The notes under the pieces were generated by a model. That model was not told the origin of the DNA. It did no database searches and saw only the letters and a program-made list of their open reading frames with translations. Below are positions 10,539 through 19,717 of a DNA stretch of 64,000 nt, piece after piece (position 1 is the first letter of the stretch; the number at the start of each line of letters is the position of its first letter). A program made the translations under genes and the position numbers. This stretch comes from Cyanophora paradoxa (Eukaryota > Glaucocystophyceae > Cyanophorales > Cyanophoraceae), in the NCBI GenBank assembly GCA_004431415.1, contig QPMI01000228.1, positions 32,502-96,501 of the forward strand, written 5' to 3'.

Positions 10539-11351
10539 CTAACCAGACAAACCAGACTCCTCGGCTATCGAGAGGCTCAGCGATGCGTATCGGACGGTGA
10601 GGACCAGGCGGTTTGCGACGAAGTACGAGGCTCCGAGCACGCAGGCCTTGCTGAAGTGCGAGTGCGACTCGTACACCGTGGCCGGTCGGCCGTTGACCAG
10701 GAGCGTGGCGCCGAGCGCCGAGACAGACGAGAGGCCGAGCGCCTCGATGACGTCGCCCGAGACGTAGGTGTGCGGCGAGCCCGTGTCGATGATGAATGGG
10801 GCGAACACGGCGCGCCCGCGCCTCGCGGCGACCGACAGGACTGCGAGCGGCCGGCTGTTGGGGCCGGCGATCTGGCCCTCGACGGGGAACGCGGGGCGGC
10901 GGTCCGGCGGGACTTCTGCGAGGTAAGCGACGCCGAACAGCTGAGCGATTGACTCCAGGTCGCTGCGGTCACGGATGTCCGTGAGCAGGACGTCGAACTG
11001 CTTCGGCGTCACGAGCGCCGGGTGCGCGTCCGCGAGCCCGGCGGCCTGCATGCTTCTGAACAGGAGCGCGAGTGGCGCGAGCGCTGAGTCGATCTCAGAG
11101 AGCTCCGGCGACTTGTCGGGCACGTTGACCCGGATCAACCGAAGCTCCGAAAGAACGTCCGCGATGTTGGCCGCATCGCCGCGCAGGGCTGCGACTGGTC
11201 GGAGCCCGGCCGGCAGCGCGCCGAGCGCCGCTGCAGCCGCCGCCGCCTCGGCGCTTTCCATCAAAGACCCTAGTTCGAGCCCCCGCGGGCCCCGTTCGGC
11301 GCCGTGTTCGCTGGCTCGGCGCTTCTTTCGCACGTCGACGGTGAAACCCAT
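10539..11351 (-). CDS. Island ORF B: retropepsin-like aspartic protease protein
   Basis: Intronless frame of 270 codons from ATG 11351, or 240 codons from ATG 11261. The C-terminal half carries FIIDTGSPHTYVSGDVIEALGL, a single D-T-G-S motif with following hydrophobic strand and helix typical of retroviral-type and Ddi1-type aspartic proteases. A later LGASYF segment may be the second psi-strand. A lone DTG motif implies a homodimeric enzyme. The N-terminal half is helical and Ala-rich. No reverse transcriptase, integrase or zinc knuckle is visible nearby, so this is not an intact retroelement. It lies between paralogs A and C. With the 11351 start, its ATG shares the CCATGG palindrome with the ATG of ORF C on the other strand; the 11261 start is equally possible. 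Confidence 0.6.
   Translation of the reverse strand: MGFTVDVRKKRRASEHGAERGPRGLELGSLMESAEAAAAAAALGALPAGLRPVAALRGDAANIADVLSELRLIRVNVPDKSPELSEIDSALAPLALLFRSMQAAGLADAHPALVTPKQFDVLLTDIRDRSDLESIAQLFGVAYLAEVPPDRRPAFPVEGQIAGPNSRPLAVLSVAARRGRAVFAPFIIDTGSPHTYVSGDVIEALGLSSVSALGATLLVNGRPATVYESHSHFSKACVLGASYFVANRLVLTVRYASLSLSIAEESGLSG
11268..11310 (+). repeat. Island leader repeat, degenerate copy 3, upstream of ORF C
   Basis: TAGTTCGAGCCCCCGCGGGC matches the end of the leader unit (GGTTCGACTCCCCGCGGGCC in copy 1) in the same orientation. It lies 40-80 bp upstream of the ORF C start. The TATA and hairpin 1 portions are not recognisable. Confidence 0.45.
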
Positions 11352-11967
11352 GGCGGACGACGCGTTCCCGCTGCTGTCTGACGGTTCGCGCTTCTGGCAG
11401 GTGATGCGCGGCGCGCGGGAACCGGCCGCCAGCGGCCTCAACGCCGCCGGCCACCTGGGCACTGTGCGGGCCGCGGTGTGCGTGGTCGGCGCGCTCGTCT
11501 GCCAGGCCCAGGAGCTGTGCGCCGGGGCCGGGGCGCCGGCGGCGGACGAGCTGAACGGGCTGGCGTTCACCGCCACCGTGAGCCTGGCGGCGCTGCTGGA
11601 CAGCGTCGCGCACTACTGCGAGCGCGCGCAGCCGCGCGGCCCGTACCGCCGCGACGGCAACATATACTTCGCAAGCTACCCGTTCGCGCAGAGCGATTTC
11701 CGATTCGTCGCGGAGGCCCGCGCGCGGCTCGGCGAGCTGGCGTTCGCCGGCAAGCCGTTCGCCACGCTCGTCAACGAGCTCAAGCACCACTGCCCGCACG
11801 TCGGCCAGCCGTCGCTCTTCGGCCGCACGGGCCACTGCGACCTGCACGACGGCACGGGCCGCGGCTACGTGTACGACGTCCTCGTGCCGGCCTATCGGAT
11901 CGCGCGCGACACCGTCGCGCGCCTCGCGGCCCTGTCGCCGCCGCCGCCCGGCTTCCCCCACCCGTGA
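11350..11967 (+). CDS. Island ORF C: intronless 205-aa protein, paralog of ORF A
   Basis: Unrecognised family, paralogous to ORF A (9827-10480). The start is ATG 11350 in ACCCATGGCGGACG. Conserved features in order: LNAAGHLG, a hydrophobic helix, LLDSVAHYCERA, RRDGNIYFASYPFA, NELKHHCPHVG, DLHDGTGRG, LVPAYRIARDTVARLA. The identical order with low overall identity shows an old duplication. The reading frame is uninterrupted with strong GC bias at third positions. The stop is TGA at 11965-11967. A full leader unit (12000-12115) lies downstream in the same orientation with no plus-strand ORF after it. Confidence 0.6.
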   Translation: MADDAFPLLSDGSRFWQVMRGAREPAASGLNAAGHLGTVRAAVCVVGALVCQAQELCAGAGAPAADELNGLAFTATVSLAALLDSVAHYCERAQPRGPYRRDGNIYFASYPFAQSDFRFVAEARARLGELAFAGKPFATLVNELKHHCPHVGQPSLFGRTGHCDLHDGTGRGYVYDVLVPAYRIARDTVARLAALSPPPPGFPHP

Positions 11968-11999
11968 TGAACGTGAACATACGTGCCACCCAGCACGCT

Positions 12000-12115
12000 C
12001 GCGGGTCGGGTGCCGGTCCTGGGTGTCGAGCGTGCTGTATAAACCGACTATAGGCGCCGTCACCATGACGGTGACGGTAAACCCTGCGGAGTTGAATCGA
12101 GGGTTCGAGTCCCTA
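12000..12115 (+). repeat. Island leader repeat, copy 4 (orphan)
   Basis: It carries GTGCTGTATAAACCGACT, the GTCACC/GGTGAC hairpin and the AACCCT/AGGGTT hairpin, then GGTTCGAGTCCC. It is more than 90% identical by eye to the corresponding part of copy 1. It reads toward the 3' end of minus-strand ORF D, whose stop at 12113 overlaps its end, so any plus-strand gene it once served has gone. Confidence 0.68.
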
Positions 12116-12463
12116 CGAAACCTGAATGAGACCTCGCATGACGTCCGGGTCCATGTAGCCGGCGGTGAGCATGAGCGCGAGCCCTGACGTCATTGTAAGC
12201 TTTGCCGGGCCGACGCGCCCGACCATGAACGTGAGGAGCAGCATCACCACGCCGAGCGGCGCGCTTCCCTTCCAGCCGAAGCGGCCGTGGAGGCCGCGGA
12301 AGGCCTTGTACAGGCCGTACGGCGCCGTCGTGGCCAGCAGCAGCACCAGCGCGTAGAGCGTCAGCTTGAGCTCGAGCTCGCCGCCGTCATCCTCCGCGGC
12401 CTGCTGCTGCGGCTGCGTCGTCGAGGCCTGCGCGCCCGGCGGTCGTGACTCGGCGTTACCCAT
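12113..12463 (-). CDS. Island ORF D: small membrane protein with N-myristoylation signal
   Basis: Intronless 116-aa frame from ATG 12463. It begins MGNAES, a good match to the N-myristoylation consensus (Gly2, Ser6). A Gln/Ala-rich acidic linker follows, then hydrophobic stretches LTLYALVLLLATTAPYG, LGVVMLLLTFMVG and LTMTSGLALMLTAGY, consistent with two or three membrane helices separated by basic KAFRGLHGRFGWKG. It ends MRGLIQVS. I recognise no family. It is the fourth uninterrupted gene of the island and ends inside leader copy 4. Upstream on its own strand (12495-12535) lies a fragment of the leader unit without the hairpins. Confidence 0.6.
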   Translation of the reverse strand: MGNAESRPPGAQASTTQPQQQAAEDDGGELELKLTLYALVLLLATTAPYGLYKAFRGLHGRFGWKGSAPLGVVMLLLTFMVGRVGPAKLTMTSGLALMLTAGYMDPDVMRGLIQVS

Positions 12464-12494
12464 GGTCACTCATTGCGCTCGAAAAAAACGCGCG

Positions 12495-12535
12495 CGGCCC
12501 GTCGCCGACCCCACGCGCGCCGACCGTCGAGCGTG
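12495..12535. repeat. Island leader repeat, fragment 5
   Basis: CGGCCCGTCGCCGACC, then CGCGCGCCGACCGTCGAGCG and TGCTATGG, match the first third of the unit at 9559-9605, with the TATA core lost. It marks the right end of the island. Confidence 0.5.
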
Positions 12536-12584
12536 CTATGGGATGAATCCGATCCGTCACGGGTCGAAGGCCGGCGGACGCGTC

Positions 12585-12617
12585 GCCGTCACCGACGGTG
12601 ACGCGTCACCGTGACGC
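12585..12617. repeat. CGTCAC/GTGACG inverted-repeat cluster
   Basis: Two adjacent palindromes: CGTCACC-GAC-GGTGACG and GCGTCAC-C-GTGACGC. The same half-sites occur in the leader repeats and at 9484-9502, so they seem to be a feature of the island borders. Confidence 0.5.
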
Positions 12618-12864
12618 GCGATCATGCGGGAAGCCGGAAAATGCGAGCGCGAAATGCCGCGCGCGCGTTTTCCTGCGGTCGCGTTTCCCGGCGCTGCGAA
12701 CTGGGCCCCCGAATGACCTCCCGAGCGCCGGCCTCCGAACCTCATTCCACTCGCCCAGCGAGATTCGCAAAGCCTCAGCGCTAGCTAGCAACTCACGGTG
12801 CGCGCGGTTTTCCCTTGGCTGCAAAACTTGGCTGACTTTTCCCTTTGCGCGCAGATCTCTCAAG

Positions 12865-14444
12865 ATGAACTCTGCCAAGTCCGACCTCAAGGGCAAGGGC
12901 GCTCTCACGGTAAGGGGATTTTGCCTTGGTGAAAAGCGCATGCCTTGGCTGATTTTGCCCGTTTTGCCGCAGCCCTCTGCGTACTTCACGATGCTTCAGG
13001 AGTTTGTCGTCGAGCCCGATTTCCCCTTCGACGAGCGCCGCTGTTTCCGCCTCAACCACGAGGGCCTTGTGCTCGCCGTGCCGGTGCGCGGGGCTTGGCT
13101 TGCCGATTGAATCGCCTCTAACTCCCGTCCGTCTTTGGCGCAGGCGGACAAGGCCACGTATGTCATGCAGCTTGTCGACAAGGACAAGCAGTCCCGCGTC
13201 CCCGAGGTCATCGACATGACCGATATCGAGGACGAGCCCGCCGGCCAGGGCCCCCCGCCCCCCGCCCCGCGCGCCAAGGGTCCGTGACTCTGCCGAAATT
13301 TCTCGCATGACGTCACGCTGACCTTTTTCGCGCCACAGCGGCCGTCCCCTTGAACTTCCCCAGCCTGGCTGCACCGGCGGCCGCGGCGGCCGCGGCGCCT
13401 GTGGCGGGCCCTTCGAGCCAGCCGGCCGCGGGCCCTTCGAGCAAGCCGGCCTCGGCGGCCTCTACGTCGGACGACGACGACGACAACGTGCCGCTGAACC
13501 GCTGTGAGCCCCGCCCCTTGCCCGCGTGCCTGCCCACGCTCACCGCCTTGCCGGCAGTGAAGCGCGGCCGGGACTCTGAGACTGCCGCCGCCAAGCCCGC
13601 CGCCGCCAAGCCCGCCGCTGCCAAGCCCGCCGCCGCCAAGCCCGCCGCCGCCAAGCCCGCCGCCGCCAAGCCCGCCGGCGGTCTCGCTGCCAAGCTCGCC
13701 GCCAAGGCTGCCAAGTTCGCTGCCAAGTTCGTTGCCGAGCCCGCGGCCAAGCCCGCGGCCAAGCCCGCCGCCAAGCCCGCCGCCGCCAAGCCCGCGAGCC
13801 CTAGTGCGTAACCCTGTTTTTCGTCTGTTTGAATAGCCCATTGACCCCCGTTGTGCGCAGAGCCGGACGACCCCACGTTCCAGCTCATCCCCTCGGCTCT
13901 GATTCCGTCGAGGCCGATCAGCCCGCCGACCCCGGCCCCGGCTGCCGCCGCCCCGGCCCCGGCTGCCGCCGCCCCGGCCCCGGCCCCGGCTGCCGTTGCC
14001 CCGGCCTCGGCCGACGCCCCGGCTGCCGCTGCCAGCGACGACGAGGACGTTGTTGGTCGCCAGATTCGGGAGGCCACTCAGAAGCCCGGCGGCAAGGACT
14101 TCCTCGACAAGGTCGCCAGCGACGCGTGGGAGAACGAGTCTGTGCGCGCCGAGTACGGCAAGCGCTACCTTGTGTGCGCATCGGAGCTTCGCATGGCCAT
14201 CATACCCACGAGCCAGCCTGTGTCTCCCAACGCGCCGAAGAACTACGTGACTCGCGAGTGCAAGGCCCGCATTGCCATCTGCAAGCGCACCGCAGAGTAC
14301 GACTACGACTACGACTACGACTACGCGGTTCAAGCGATGGGGGGTATCGATTCATATAACCAACGGCGCTCTGTCAATCCCGGGCCTGCTGCCCGGCCCT
14401 CTGTAGCTAAAATCAGTCTGATAATACCTCGGCGTTACTCTTAA
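12865..14444 (+). CDS. Six-exon Ala/Pro/Lys-rich protein with AAAKP repeats
   Basis: Unrecognised. Six exons give one 428-codon frame with canonical borders: 12865-12909, 12973-13083, 13144-13279, 13339-13503, 13558-13803, 13861-14444. The N-terminal part (MLQEFVVEPDFPFDERRCF... to VIDMTDIEDEPAG) looks globular. Next come a low-complexity stretch with an acidic SDDDDDN patch, an AAAKP repeat block (15-bp units, 13580-13675) resembling histone H1-like tails, further AK-rich sequence, an AP-rich linker, then an acidic SDDEDVV followed by a second folded part (REATQKPGGKDFLDKVASDAW...ELRMAIIP). Just before the end is a DYDYDYDY run. The alternation of basic and acidic tails suggests a chromatin-associated or nucleic-acid-binding role, by analogy only. 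Introns here are less GC-rich than elsewhere and have T-rich stretches before the acceptor. Confidence 0.72.
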
Positions 14445-14494
14445 TACGCTTCACTTGGGCGTCAGGAGCTCGGGCGACCCGCGAGCTCGCGAGG

Positions 14495-17400
14495 ATGTAT
14501 GCGAGGCGCCCCGTCGGGCCTCGGCGTCCTCTGCGCACGAATGCTAGCTGCCTAGTTCTTGTAGCAACTCTACTTGCGTGTGCGGCGCTGGCGCCATTGG
14601 CAGAGGCCTGGGTCTCCTTCGTGGAGCAGAGCTCGGATCGGCCGCCGCTCTCCTTGAGTCTCGCGCACCTCGTCATTGAGGACTCGACGGCGATCGGATT
14701 CTACAGAGCGACTCCTGGCGCGACGGGTGGCGGCCGCGATAGCAACTTCTACAACCCGAAGGTGACATGCCCTGCAGCTGCCCCCAAGCGCAACGAAGGG
14801 GCAGCGGCTGAGCGGCGGCCCGCAGAACCTGTTTGTCTCCGGCGACGTTGTCCTCGGGCGGGCGGACCCGAACACGGGGGCGCTGGTGCTGGGGGGCAGC
14901 TCGACGATCACAACAGTGACCTCGGGGGTGCCCCTGGGAAGGGACATAACGATCGCGCCCAACGGCGGCGTGCTCGCCGTCGTGGGCAGCTCCCTGCTGC
15001 AGGCGCGGGGCGTCTCCTCGCCCGCCGGCCTCACCATTTCCACCCCTTCCTCCGACCGCGACATCGTGCCCCCCCGCGCCCCCCCCGCCCACGCTACCCC
15101 TCTCGAGCGGGCGCATGGCGGCAGGTCATGAGCCCGTCGAGCTCGCAGTCGAGCTACGTCGTCAAGCTCCCCTCCAACAGCGTCCTCCAGGCCCGCCAGC
15201 CAGCCGCCCCGCCTTCCCTCCTTTGCCCCCACCCGCCGCGCCCTCTCATCGGACGCGCAGCTGCACTGCCCGGCCGGCTCGACGTGCACGTGCTCGACGC
15301 CGGCGATCGCGTGCACGGCGCCGGTGCCGGGCGTGCAGTCGAACGACGCGGCCGGCAACCTGCAGCTCCTGACCTCGGGCACGGGCGCGGCGCGCGACAT
15401 CGTCTTCAACGGCGGCAACGAGGCCGGCCGCGTGCAGATCGGCGGCTCCCGCAGCATCGCCGCCGACCCGCCCGTCGGGGGCACCTCCCAGGACCTCGTG
15501 CGCCCCGGATCAAATCCGCCCGGGCCGCCGCCCCGTGCCCGAGCGACCGCCCGCCCGCGCGGCAGCACGTGAACCCGGTGGCGGGGGGGCGGCTCTTCGT
15601 GGTGCGCGTGAGCGACCTCGCCTCCTCCACCCTCGTGGCGCGCACCGTCGCCGCCCCGCCCGCCGCCGAGGACCTGCTGCTCGAGGCGCACGGCGCGGGG
15701 CACGTCGTGCTGCAGAACAACGCCAACGGGAAGGTCTTCGTCGCCGGCCGCCGCATGATCTCCACCCTCCACGGCGCCGGCGACGGCAAGGACAACCTCG
15801 ACCTCACCCTCCAGGCGGTGCCCCCCCCTCCCCCCGGTCCTCGAGCCGGGCGGGGCGTGAGGGGGCGGGGCAGGGCGGGAGCGCGGCGGTGCGGGTCGGG
15901 GGCAGCAGCCCGACGGTGGCCTCCTTCGTGGACGGCGCCGGGGCCGCCGAGCTCCGCGTCAACTCCCACCTCAACGGTGCCCCCGCGCGCGAAGCCCGCC
16001 CCGCCCCCGCCGCCCCGCCCCGCTCACCGCCGCCGCAGGCTCCGTGGTGATCAACCACCCCGCGGTTCCGCGCACGGGCACGCGCGGCCGCCTCGTCGTC
16101 GGCGGCCGCCGCACGCTCGCCTCCCTCGGGACGAACGCCGACATCGTCTTCTCGCCCCCGGAGTCCCGCCGCCTGCTGGTCTCGGGCCTGCAGCCGCGCC
16201 TCACGGCCGCGCCCACGAACGCGAGCGCCGGGCTGAGCCTCCGCATCAACGCCGGCGCCGCCTCCGCGGCCATCTCCCTCCTCGCCTCGGGCGCCGCCGC
16301 CGGCCAGGGCGAGGCGCGCGCCCCGCCCCGCCCCGCGCCCCCTGCCCCGCCCTGAGCGCCGCCGGTGCAGCTGCGGGTCGGGGGCGAGCGGGTGGTGGCG
16401 ACGGCGGGCGGGGACCTGACGCTCACGCCGCGGGCCAGCGGGCGTCTCCTCGTCGGGCGGTCGACCCCCGGTGGCCCCCAGGCCGTCATCCAGGCCGACG
16501 GTCCGCCCTCTTCTCCGCGTCGCGCCCCGCGTCGCCGCCGCCTCGCGTCATTCGGCGTGCAGGAGCCGGCATCCCGAACGCGCACCTGCACCTCCTGGGC
16601 TACGGCACCACCACCTCCAACGTCGGCAGCGTGCGCCCGCCCCGCCCCGCCCCGCCCCCTCCGCCGGTCGCGAGCGCGGGCGCCAGGTGTACTTCAACCC
16701 GGACGTGAACACGGGCAGGCTCTTCATCGGCGGCGAGCGCCGCATCGAGGCCCAGACCGCGCGCCCGCCTCCCCGCTCCTTGCCTCGACTTCCATCTGAG
16801 AGGGCGGCAGGACGCGTCGCCGAACAAGAACCTCCTCCTGAAGCCCGTCGCCAAGCTCCTCATCGGCGGTGCGCCGGCGCCCTCGGCCGTCACCCCTCGC
16901 CCGTCGCGTTGCTTGCTGAGCTGCGCGGGCGGACGGCAGCGTCGGCGACGATCGAGAGCGCGGCGGGGGCGACGACGGCGGACATCGCGCTCAACCCGCG
17001 CAGCGGCGGCACCGTGCGCCCCGCCCCGCACCCGCCCCGCCGGCGCCCCTCTGCCGCCCGGCCGAGCGCTCGCGGGCAGGTGTACGTGGGGGCGGCGGGG
17101 AGCGCGGCGGGGGCGAAGGTGACGTCGTCGACGGGGACGGACGCGTCGCTAAAGCTCCTCGCCGCCGACGCCTCCAAGGCCGTCCGGGCCCGCCCCGCCC
17201 CTCCCCGCTCCGCCCCTCCGCCGCGCCGGGCCGGCGCTGACGGGGCGGCAGTTCGACTCGCGGCTGCGGATGGCGGCCTCGTTCGTGGAGGCCGGCGTCA
17301 ACCTCGTCCTCGGGCGCACCCTCGGCCAGGTCCCCCCCCGCCCCGGCCCCTGCCCAGGCCCCCGCCTTCGAGTTCACGGACCCGCCTTGACGGTCGCGAG

Positions 17401-17678
17401 GGCAGGCCTCCAACGTGCTCACCATCGGGATGGCCTCCGGGGCCCCCGCCGCCGCCTGCACCGCCGGTGCCCCGCGCCCCGCCCCGCCCCTCCCTCGAAC
17501 CTTCGCCCTCAATGCTGAGGCGCCTCTTGCCCGCTCGGCGCCAGACAACGTGGGGAGCATTTTCTACGTGCACAACCCGAACTCAAATACGGCGTCGACG
17601 CCGGCCTTCCTCGCCGGCCTCAACGTCTGCGTCTGCGTGCCCCTCGCCGGCCCCACCTACGACATGAAGTGCCGCTAG
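14495..17678 (+). CDS. Secreted repeat protein with V-x-V-G-G-x-x-T-I repeats (paralog 2)
   Basis: Paralog of the gene at 6012-9235, in opposite orientation. ATG 14495 opens a signal peptide (RRPLRTNASCLVLVATLLAC... to AEAWVSF); the AWVS end matches the paralog. Exon 1 ends with SNFYNPK, then exon 2 starts NLFVSGDVVLGR, the counterpart of SLFVSGDMYVGR. Repeat units follow on separate short exons: LVLGGSSTI, VQIGGSRSIAA, VFVAGRRMIST, LVVGGRRTLAS, LLVGRSTPGG, LFIGGERRIEA, VYVGAAGSAAG. The C-terminus reads FYVHNPNSN, then VCVCVPLAGPTYDMKCR, with the same Cys spacing as paralog 1. It is probably an extracellular beta-rich fibre or wall component. Several introns have GC-rich bodies and exact exon joins are tentative. 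Confidence 0.66.
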
Positions 17679-17913
17679 CGCTGCGCCTTCGTGCTTTGTG
17701 CTGTGAGCTTTCGAGTTCTGACATTAGCTTTGTCTACTTATTGAGATCTAGTCATTCAATGCAACTCTTCCAGGAGACAGACCTCGGCAAAGCTCTAACC
17801 GAGCAGGCCAACAGCGCCGCGGCGCAGAAGGGCACGCGTACGCATACGCGAGCTGCCGCCTCAGCTGCAGCGGCGCGTCCCGCGGGGCCAGGCGCGGTCC
17901 GAGAAAGAGAGCG

Positions 17914-19717
17914 CTAGCGAGAGGAGGCGGCGCGGAAGGCAGCCAGCTCGGCGCGCGTGGGGAGCCGCAGGATGCCGGCCCCCGTGTCCAGCGCCAGCGC
18001 TGCCCCCGCCCCGTGAGGCGCGGGGGCGGGGGCGAGGCGTCGGGGCGCACGGAGGCCGATGGGGACGGTGAAGTTGTTGCGGATGTGGCCCACGGGCACC
18101 TCCGCCAGCACGGGCAGCGCCCCGCTGGCCCGCCCGTCGGATCGGAGAGTGGAAAGAGACGAAAGGCGCGGGGAGGGCGCACGCGCGGAGGCGGGCGAGG
18201 CCGAGGCGCTCGCGCCAGAAGTCCTCGCGGGGGTACGACGCGTACTGGTCCCGGTAGAGGTCCGCCGCCGCGTCCTCCGCCGAGCGCCGCGAGAAGGTGA
18301 AGTCCCCCAGGACGACCCCCACCACCCCGTCAAGCAGCCCTGCGGGGCGCGCCGGCTCGCCCTCCGGGGCGGGGTGGAGGGTCGAAGGGGGGTACGCGCG
18401 CACCGGAGAGGCGCAGCTGGGCGAGCATGCGGTCCAGGCGGTCTGCGGGGGGGGGGGAGGGTACGCGACGCCGTCGCGCAGGGGTACAAAAGCAGAGTCA
18501 GCTAAAGCGAAGTCGCACAGGGCGGCTCGTCGATGTCCTCGAGGAGCAGGATGCAGCCGGCCGCCTGCGTCTGCCCCGCCCGCCACCGTCAGCCCGGGCC
18601 GGGGGCGCTTGGTTGGATGGGGCGGGGGGGGCGGGGGCCGGCACGCCTGCCAGCGCGTGCCCGCCAGCGCGGCCAGCAGCGCCAGGTTCCCTGCGCCGCC
18701 CTCTCACCCTCCTCCCCTCCCTGCTGCCGGCGGCGGCGGGGCGCGCACCGCCGACGACGGGGGCGACGGTAACCGCCTGCGCGCCGCGCTGGAGGACGCG
18801 CCCCGGGATGGGCGGCATGAGAGGCTCCCCCGGCCCCTCCGCCGCCGCCGCCTCCCCGAAGAGCGCGAGCCGCAGCCGCTCCACGCTCTCCGCCGTCCCT
18901 GCGCGCCGCGATCAAATCAGCGCCCTCCGGCAGCCGCTGCCACTGCTGAAGCGCGCCCCGCACCCTCGCAAAAGATGCCCGTCGCGACCATGGGCGCTGC
19001 GCGCGGGGAGGGGCGGAGGAGGGGCTGAGCGCGCGTGCGCGTGCCCCGGGGCAGAGGGGAGCCGAGTGGGGGCCGGGGCGAACCGTGGAAGGTGACGAAG
19101 GGGAAGACGCCGTGGAGCGCCGTCACGTCCGAGAAGCCTGCGGCGCCCTGAGCCCCCGGCAGCGCTCTCCGACCCCCGCCCGGCCCCCGCATGCGCACCC
19201 GTGAAGCGCTTGCGCGGGATGCCGGGCCCCGCCTCCAGCGGCAGAAGCTCCAGCAGCCGCGCGCACCCGTACCTGCCGCGCCGCCGCGTCGCGCCGCGCC
19301 TCTCGGGCGCGCGCGGGGAGGAGCGTTGCCGGACCCGCCGCGGGCGCAGAGGACGGCCTTGATCTCCTCGTCGGTGAACGCGTCGAGGAGGTCCCGCGCG
19401 CGCTCGTGGTCCTCCCCTGCCCCCTCCGCGTCAGCCTTGGCCTAACAGCGGATTCGAAGGCCGCCGCCGCGCTCGCTCGCCTGCGAGGTAGCCCCATCGG
19501 TTTAGGGCGTGCGGGTATACGACGGGCTCGAGGCCCCAGCTCCGCAGCACGGCGCAGCCCTGCTCCAAAACTGGACGGCGATTGTCATTTCGCATCGATC
19601 GGCGTAACTTGCCCCGCCCAGCGCACGCTTCGGGTCGATCGGGGACGATGTTGAAACGATGCCGACCTTGTCGCCGCGCTTGACCGGCGGCGGCAGCTCC
19701 CGCTCAAGTGCCGCCAT
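17914..19717 (-). CDS. ldcA: LD-carboxypeptidase (peptidase S66, LdcA/MccF-like)
   Basis: LD-carboxypeptidases cleave the L,D bond of murein tetrapeptides during peptidoglycan recycling; MccF relatives cleave microcin C. Exons in order: LPPPVKRGDKVGIVSTSSPID (start ATG 19717), LLEQGCAVLRSWGLEPVVYPH, EDHERARDLLDAFTDEEIKA then VLCARGGSG (the nucleophile-region strand), RLLELLPLEAGPGIPRKRF, GFSDVTALHGVFPFVTFHG, GVVGVVLGDFTF, and the C-terminal PVLAEVPVGHIRNNFTVPIG then LALDTGAGILRL. All match the family in order. The intron at 19417-19480 has a GC donor. No clear transit peptide precedes the ATG; an upstream targeting exon within 19718-20021 cannot be excluded. In a nuclear genome this enzyme would suit a walled (glaucophyte-type) plastid, but non-plastid roles exist. 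Stop TAG 17914-17916. Confidence 0.82.
19417..19480 (-). other. GC-AG intron in the LD-carboxypeptidase gene
   Basis: Exon ends TACCTCGCAG and the intron begins GCGAGC and ends GGGCAG. Joining gives YLAGEDHERARDLLDAF, exactly the family pattern. No GT donor restores the frame at this spot. Confidence 0.75.

Noticed and set aside
10539-11351. Intact retroelement around the DTG protease ORF
   Set aside because: No reverse transcriptase, RNase H, integrase or terminal repeats were found within several kilobases.
13300-14333. Long minus-strand Gly/Ala-rich ORFs opposite the AAAKP protein
   Set aside because: They are antisense shadows of the repeats; the plus strand has a full set of splice sites and a closed frame.
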